Shown: one piece after another, positions 60,963 to 64,000 of the stretch | How positions within the stretch are numbered: the first letter of the stretch is position 1 | Layout: every line of letters begins with the position of its first letter | NCBI RefSeq assembly: GCF_009883055.1 | Contig: NZ_WWVR01000001.1 | Location: 186,001 to 250,000 of the forward strand | Source of the DNA: Blautia sp. BIOML-A1 | GTDB lineage: Bacteria; Bacillota; Clostridia; Lachnospirales; Lachnospiraceae | Direction of reading: 5' to 3' | Length of the DNA stretch: 64,000 nt | Notes under the pieces: model-generated | What the model saw: only the letters and a program-made list of their open reading frames with translations | Databases searched by the model: none | Told to the model about the DNA's origin: nothing | Position numbers and translations under genes: made by a program

Positions 60963-61050
60963 TTGACAAGGAACAACTGTTCCTATATACTAAGAACAAC
61001 AGTTCGTGAACTTCTGTTCCTATAATACAATAGAAGGTTGTATAAGTCAA
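60963..61050. promoter_or_regulatory. divergent promoters with three repressor operators
   Basis: Rightward: TTGACA (60963-60968), 17 bp, TATACT (60986-60991). Leftward (minus strand): TTGACT (61045-61050), 17 bp, TATTAT (61022-61027). Operators: GGAACAACTGTTCC (60970-60983) inside the rightward spacer, AGAACAACAGTTCG (60993-61006) and GAACTTCTGTTC (61008-61019) before the leftward -10. This is a typical lysogeny-type switch region. Confidence 0.82.
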
Positions 61051-61110
61051 GAGGTGATAGCAAAAGATTTTAATATGAAGATAAGTTGTTGGTGATGCAT
61101 CAAAAACATG

Positions 61111-61208
61111 ACACGCAACACAAGGCAACAATATGCAATAAATTTTGCATGACCTATTGACAAGATATTATCTGTTGCATATAATAAATGTACGCAACAG
61201 ATGCAACA
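61111..61208 (+). promoter_or_regulatory. consensus promoter among five GCAACA half-sites
   Basis: TTGACA (61157-61162), 17 bp, TATAAT (61180-61185). GCAACA occurs at 61115, 61125, 61194 and 61203, with TGTTGC at 61173; the sites at 61173 and 61194 form an inverted pair around the -10. The following HTH gene product may bind here. Confidence 0.75.
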
Positions 61209-61229
61209 TGAGCGATTGGAGGCGATAAG

Positions 61230-62186
61230 ATGGATGACCAGAAGAAAGTGGCTCTGAGCGAAGAAGAAATCAGCCGGTACCCGGAAAACGTCCAGGAGGC
61301 ACTTCGTCAGGGGCTACCATTAAATATAATCTATAGGAACTTGGCAACACAGTACAGCCGGATAAAACCACCCGATAAGGATCTGCTGGCAGAGTATGTT
61401 GTTAGAGCTAAGGGACCTGAGCGGAGTATGAGGCAGTTTGCAGAGGAAATTGGTGTAAACGCTTCGACTCTATCCAGAATTGTGAACAAAAAAACAGCGG
61501 GTGCAAATTCGGATAGTTTAATTGCAGACATTGCGGCGCACGCTGATAAGAATTGTGGGATTACGTTTGAGATGCTGATGCAGGCACATGGAATGTGCTC
61601 GTCGGGGAATATGCGGAATCGATTGGCTCATGGCACGGAGATAGAAAGTGTCTATGAGGATATTATTATCAAGGCGCTTTTAAACAGGGGATATAGTGTG
61701 GCTCGTTTAGAGCCGGAATATCATAGGACGATTGCAGGAGGTTTCGTCTTTGATATGGAACTCAAAACCGATGCTATTCCGAGGGGAGATGGCATTTGGG
61801 GGTTTGAATTTTGTAGAGTGCAAACTCCACCTCACGGAGTAAACGCACATATTGGTGCGATGAAAGCAATGAATGTTATGAGACGATTGTCGAGGGTTGC
61901 TGGACTTTTTGCTGATTATCAGTATAAATATGATCGAGTATCAATAGTAGTTAACGATAGCGAGGCGTTCTGTGAGATTCAGAAGAGGCTTGAACAATGC
62001 TATTTGAAAATTGAAGTAACAATTATTCTCATCAATTTGGAAACAGGAGACGTAGATGATGAATTTATGGTTCCTTGGATTGGTGAGGCAAAATGTGAGT
62101 CAGTATTTACCCCACTACCAGAGCCGGAAGAAAAGGAGACAGATGATGCTGCTTGGTGGGATGATGACATTGATGATCCAGAATAG
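61230..62186 (+). CDS. HTH protein with uncharacterised C-terminal domain
   Basis: 318 residues, SD TTGGAGG. HTH at about 71-90 (MRQFAEEIGVNASTLSRIVN). The C-terminal part (YEDIIIKALLNRGYSVARLE ... GGFVFDMEL ... GIWGFEFCRV) has a spacing of acidic and basic residues that could suggest a PD-(D/E)XK-like fold, but that is a guess. Strongly acidic end. Possibly an element regulator acting at its own promoter. Confidence 0.6.
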   Translation: MDDQKKVALSEEEISRYPENVQEALRQGLPLNIIYRNLATQYSRIKPPDKDLLAEYVVRAKGPERSMRQFAEEIGVNASTLSRIVNKKTAGANSDSLIADIAAHADKNCGITFEMLMQAHGMCSSGNMRNRLAHGTEIESVYEDIIIKALLNRGYSVARLEPEYHRTIAGGFVFDMELKTDAIPRGDGIWGFEFCRVQTPPHGVNAHIGAMKAMNVMRRLSRVAGLFADYQYKYDRVSIVVNDSEAFCEIQKRLEQCYLKIEVTIILINLETGDVDDEFMVPWIGEAKCESVFTPLPEPEEKETDDAAWWDDDIDDPE

Positions 62187-62197
62187 GAGGACAGTCT

Positions 62198-62395
62198 ATG
62201 GCAAGTGAATATGAGATTAGAAATGAAGATGGACAATTATTCTGCAAGTGCCAAACTGGCGATGGTGATGTTCGCCTTGTTACAAAAAATTGTAGCATAT
62301 CCATGCGGGAATTTATTCTCAAGGTGCATGATCCTATACATGGACATCGGGGGAAAATGAGACGTCACAAAGAGATAAAAGATAGAATTTTTTAA
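62198..62395 (+). CDS. hypothetical 65-residue protein
   Basis: ATG after AATAGGAGGACAG, 11 bp behind the preceding gene. MASEYEIRNEDGQLFCKCQT GDGDVRLVTKNCSISMREFI; three Cys, basic end. No family recognised. Likely co-transcribed with the HTH gene. Confidence 0.6.
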   Translation: MASEYEIRNEDGQLFCKCQTGDGDVRLVTKNCSISMREFILKVHDPIHGHRGKMRRHKEIKDRIF

Positions 62396-62526
62396 TAGCA
62401 GATATTCTAGGTGACCCTGCAGTGCGGCCGCAATAGAAGGTAGAGAAGCCCTATCAATTATTGCGCAGGCATGAGCCTTAATCGCACTGAATATCAGAGG
62501 AAACCAGATTTATATTTAGCACATCT
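62396..62526. other. gap with a cluster of restriction-type sites
   Basis: No gene. GGTGACC, CTGCAG and GCGGCCGC occur within about 22 bases (62411-62432). The base composition differs from the flanking genes, so a recombination junction is possible. Confidence 0.35.
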
Positions 62527-62730
62527 GTGCATTTCACTGCTGCTTGTGAGCAATACCATGTGGCTTGGAACTGGAACGGCATGCTGGAAGGAGCGGTATA
62601 CGGCTTTGTGGAAGACCCAGAGGAAGGCTGGTCACCGATTGAGTGCCGTCTGGAACTTCTGAAGATTTCCGATGAGACCTACACGGATGCCGGACACGCA
62701 ATCGAGTGGTGCATCAAGAACGCACACTGA
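62527..62730 (+). CDS. hypothetical protein, possibly 5'-truncated
   Basis: The end of the frame (GMLEGAVYGFVEDPEEGWSP IECRLELLKISDETYTDAGH) looks coding, but the first codons (MHFTAACEQYH) lack an SD. The gene may have lost its 5' end at the junction upstream. Confidence 0.4.
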   Translation: MHFTAACEQYHVAWNWNGMLEGAVYGFVEDPEEGWSPIECRLELLKISDETYTDAGHAIEWCIKNAH

Positions 62731-62740
62731 AAAAGGGCAG

Positions 62741-62760
62741 AGCTCCTTCGGGAGCTTTTG
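62741..62760 (+). terminator. short terminator hairpin
   Basis: AGCTCC-TTCG-GGAGCT followed by TTTTG. Confidence 0.7.
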
Positions 62761-62929
62761 CTCGTAGTGGCGGATTTCTCCGGCGTGGAAATACACATAA
62801 ATCCGACAAAAAGAGGTGTGTATGATCGTGCAGCATAGCCGCTTGATAGTATCCGGCAGTGACGGTAATATACAGTCACAACGAAGGGGAAAGCCCTACG
62901 GAAAACAAAACACACGGAGGATACAGACC

Positions 62930-63307
62930 ATGACGAACAAAGCCAAAACCTATCTTAAGAACATTCAGGGGGCCGACACCGAGAAGAAGCTGATCGGCAT
63001 CGAGATCGCCTTCAAGCAGGACATGACCCTCAGCTGCAGCGACCTTGGAAGCCTTTGCAGGGCGGCAGAGGACAGGCGGTACAGCCTGCGGAACAACGAA
63101 GAAACGCTGAAGCTGAAGCAGATTCTTTTCTTCCGGACGAAAGCGGAGATGGATGCCTACCACGACATGAGCCGCAAGCCGGAAGACTGGACAGCAGCGG
63201 AGATCGAGCAGCAAAGAAGCCGCTTCTGCAGCGTCTGGCAGGTCATCGAGGAAGCGGAGCTGGTCGATGAATACGAGGCTTGGAAGGAAGCTAACCCCAA
63301 CGCATAA
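62930..63307 (+). CDS. hypothetical phage-region protein
   Basis: 125 residues from ATG 62930 (SD GGAGGATACAGACC). MTNKAKTYLKNIQGADTEKK, helical and charged, with two Cys near CSDLGSLC and one near the end. Lies just before the terminase genes. No family recognised. Confidence 0.65.
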   Translation: MTNKAKTYLKNIQGADTEKKLIGIEIAFKQDMTLSCSDLGSLCRAAEDRRYSLRNNEETLKLKQILFFRTKAEMDAYHDMSRKPEDWTAAEIEQQRSRFCSVWQVIEEAELVDEYEAWKEANPNA

Positions 63308-63435
63308 CAACACCCAAAAGGTACACGCCCCAAAAGGGGCTGTGCCTCGTATCCGCTGTGTTTTTATATAGATTACAAGGACTTCTTCGGAGGTCCTTTT
63401 TCTTTACCCATTTTTGCAGAAGGGAGGAGATGCCA

Positions 63436-63915
63436 ATGGCTACCAGAGGCAGAAAACCAAAGCCCACCGCCATGAAGGAACTGGAAGGCAATCCGGGCAA
63501 GCATCCGCTGAATACCAGCGAACCGAAGCCCAACAAGAAAGCGCCGGCCTGTCCGAAGTGGCTGGAGCCGGAAGCAAAGAAGGAATGGCGCAGACTTGCC
63601 AAACAGATGGAAGCCATCGGCATCCTGACCGAAGTGGATATGGCGGCCTTTGCCGGTTATTGTCAGGCCTATGCCCGATGGAAGGAGGCTGAGGAGTTCA
63701 TCACCCAGCATGGCACCATTGTCAAGACCCCGTCCGGGTATTGGCAGCAAGTGCCGCAGGTGTCTATCGCACAGACCTATCTGAAAATCATGAACAAGTT
63801 TGCAGAGCAGTTCGGTCTGACCCCGTCCTCCCGAAGCCGGATCATTGCTTCGGACGGCGGTCCTACAGATGCTGCTGATGAGATGGAGAATCTGCTGGGA
63901 GGAGGTGGAAGCTGA
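63436..63915 (+). CDS. phage terminase small subunit, P27 family
   Basis: 159 residues; ATG 63436 is 7 bp behind GGGAGGAG. MATRGRKPKPTAMKELEGNP GKHPLN and CPKWLEPEAKKEWRRLAKQM are diagnostic of P27-type small terminases. It recognises phage DNA for packaging. It overlaps the next gene by one base. Confidence 0.93.
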   Translation: MATRGRKPKPTAMKELEGNPGKHPLNTSEPKPNKKAPACPKWLEPEAKKEWRRLAKQMEAIGILTEVDMAAFAGYCQAYARWKEAEEFITQHGTIVKTPSGYWQQVPQVSIAQTYLKIMNKFAEQFGLTPSSRSRIIASDGGPTDAADEMENLLGGGGS

Positions 63916-64000
63916 TGGCAGAGTGCAGACCGAAAAACTATCCGAAACTGAAGGACTACAAACCAAGTCGGTTCATGCTTCCGACCTGCCATTACGATGC
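63915..64000 (+). CDS. phage terminase large subunit, N-terminus only
   Basis: Starts at ATG 63915 in the TGATG overlap and runs off the window. MAECRPKNYPKLKDYKPSRF matches the N-terminal part of terminase large subunits that follow P27-type small subunits. Confidence 0.75.
   Translation, partial: MAECRPKNYPKLKDYKPSRFMLPTCHYD

Overview
The window looks like the chromosome of a spore-forming, anaerobic, low-GC Firmicute of the Lachnospiraceae type (Blautia/Ruminococcus/Dorea-like). The support is the rpmJ-rpsM-rpsK-rpsD-rpoA-rplQ cluster, spoIIGA-sigE-cwlD sporulation genes, MurT/GatD lipid II amidation, YedF-type selenium/sulfur genes, a T-box thrS, and AGGAGG-type ribosome binding sites. 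No tRNA, rRNA gene or CRISPR array was seen.

Layout. 1-1.7 kb: histidine kinase (cut by the window edge) and response regulator. 1.8-5.5 kb: ribosomal protein/rpoA cluster. 5.6-18.9 kb: a frameshifted LytTR regulator, murT-gatD, a WYL-type regulator with a sugar-binding lipoprotein, xpt, yedF and its small partners, a CsoR-like repressor, an Mrp/NBP35 ATPase, a LysR regulator and a one-piece purL. 18.9-25.2 kb: a LacI-controlled alpha-glucoside/maltodextrin ABC operon with a GH13 alpha-glucosidase; three copies of a TGAAACATGTTTCA-type operator tie regulator and operon together. 25.2-27.5 kb: T-box thrS. 27.6-30.2 kb: spoIIGA-sigE with a promoter architecture like B. subtilis spoIIG, then cwlD. 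30.2-34.5 kb: two very large DUF2298/GT-C-like membrane proteins.

34.5-54.3 kb is the most unusual part: a capsule/exopolysaccharide locus (glycosyltransferases, acyltransferases, UDP-sugar enzymes, Wzy- and Wzx-like proteins, a radical SAM protein). (1) It opens with a promoter-sized segment between 25-bp inverted repeats (24/25 match). The segment holds a good promoter pointing away from the locus, so it is a candidate invertible promoter in the OFF orientation. (2) The next gene encodes a TnpB-like protein that appears to have lost all three RuvC acidic residues, followed by about 150 bp of consecutive hairpins resembling an omega/guide RNA scaffold. This is a candidate TldR-like RNA-guided regulator. 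(3) Four genes carry poly-G tracts of 8-10 G that set the reading frame of an acyltransferase or glycosyltransferase. One is in frame, two are split, and one has an altered C-terminus. Single-base slippage would restore each, so the locus looks like a set of phase-variable contingency genes. Base composition also changes inside the locus, with an AT-rich block at about 43.5-52.8 kb between GC-richer genes, suggesting mosaic assembly.

54.4-57.4 kb holds small accessory genes. 57.5-64 kb is a mobile element/prophage: on the minus strand a repressor, an ImmA/IrrE protease, a broken Y-family DNA polymerase and a YolD-like protein; then divergent promoters with repeated operators, a second HTH protein, and phage terminase small and (cut off) large subunits.

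Limits: all family calls come from reading motifs by eye. No searches, alignments or folding were run, and homopolymer lengths in a single assembly can be wrong.
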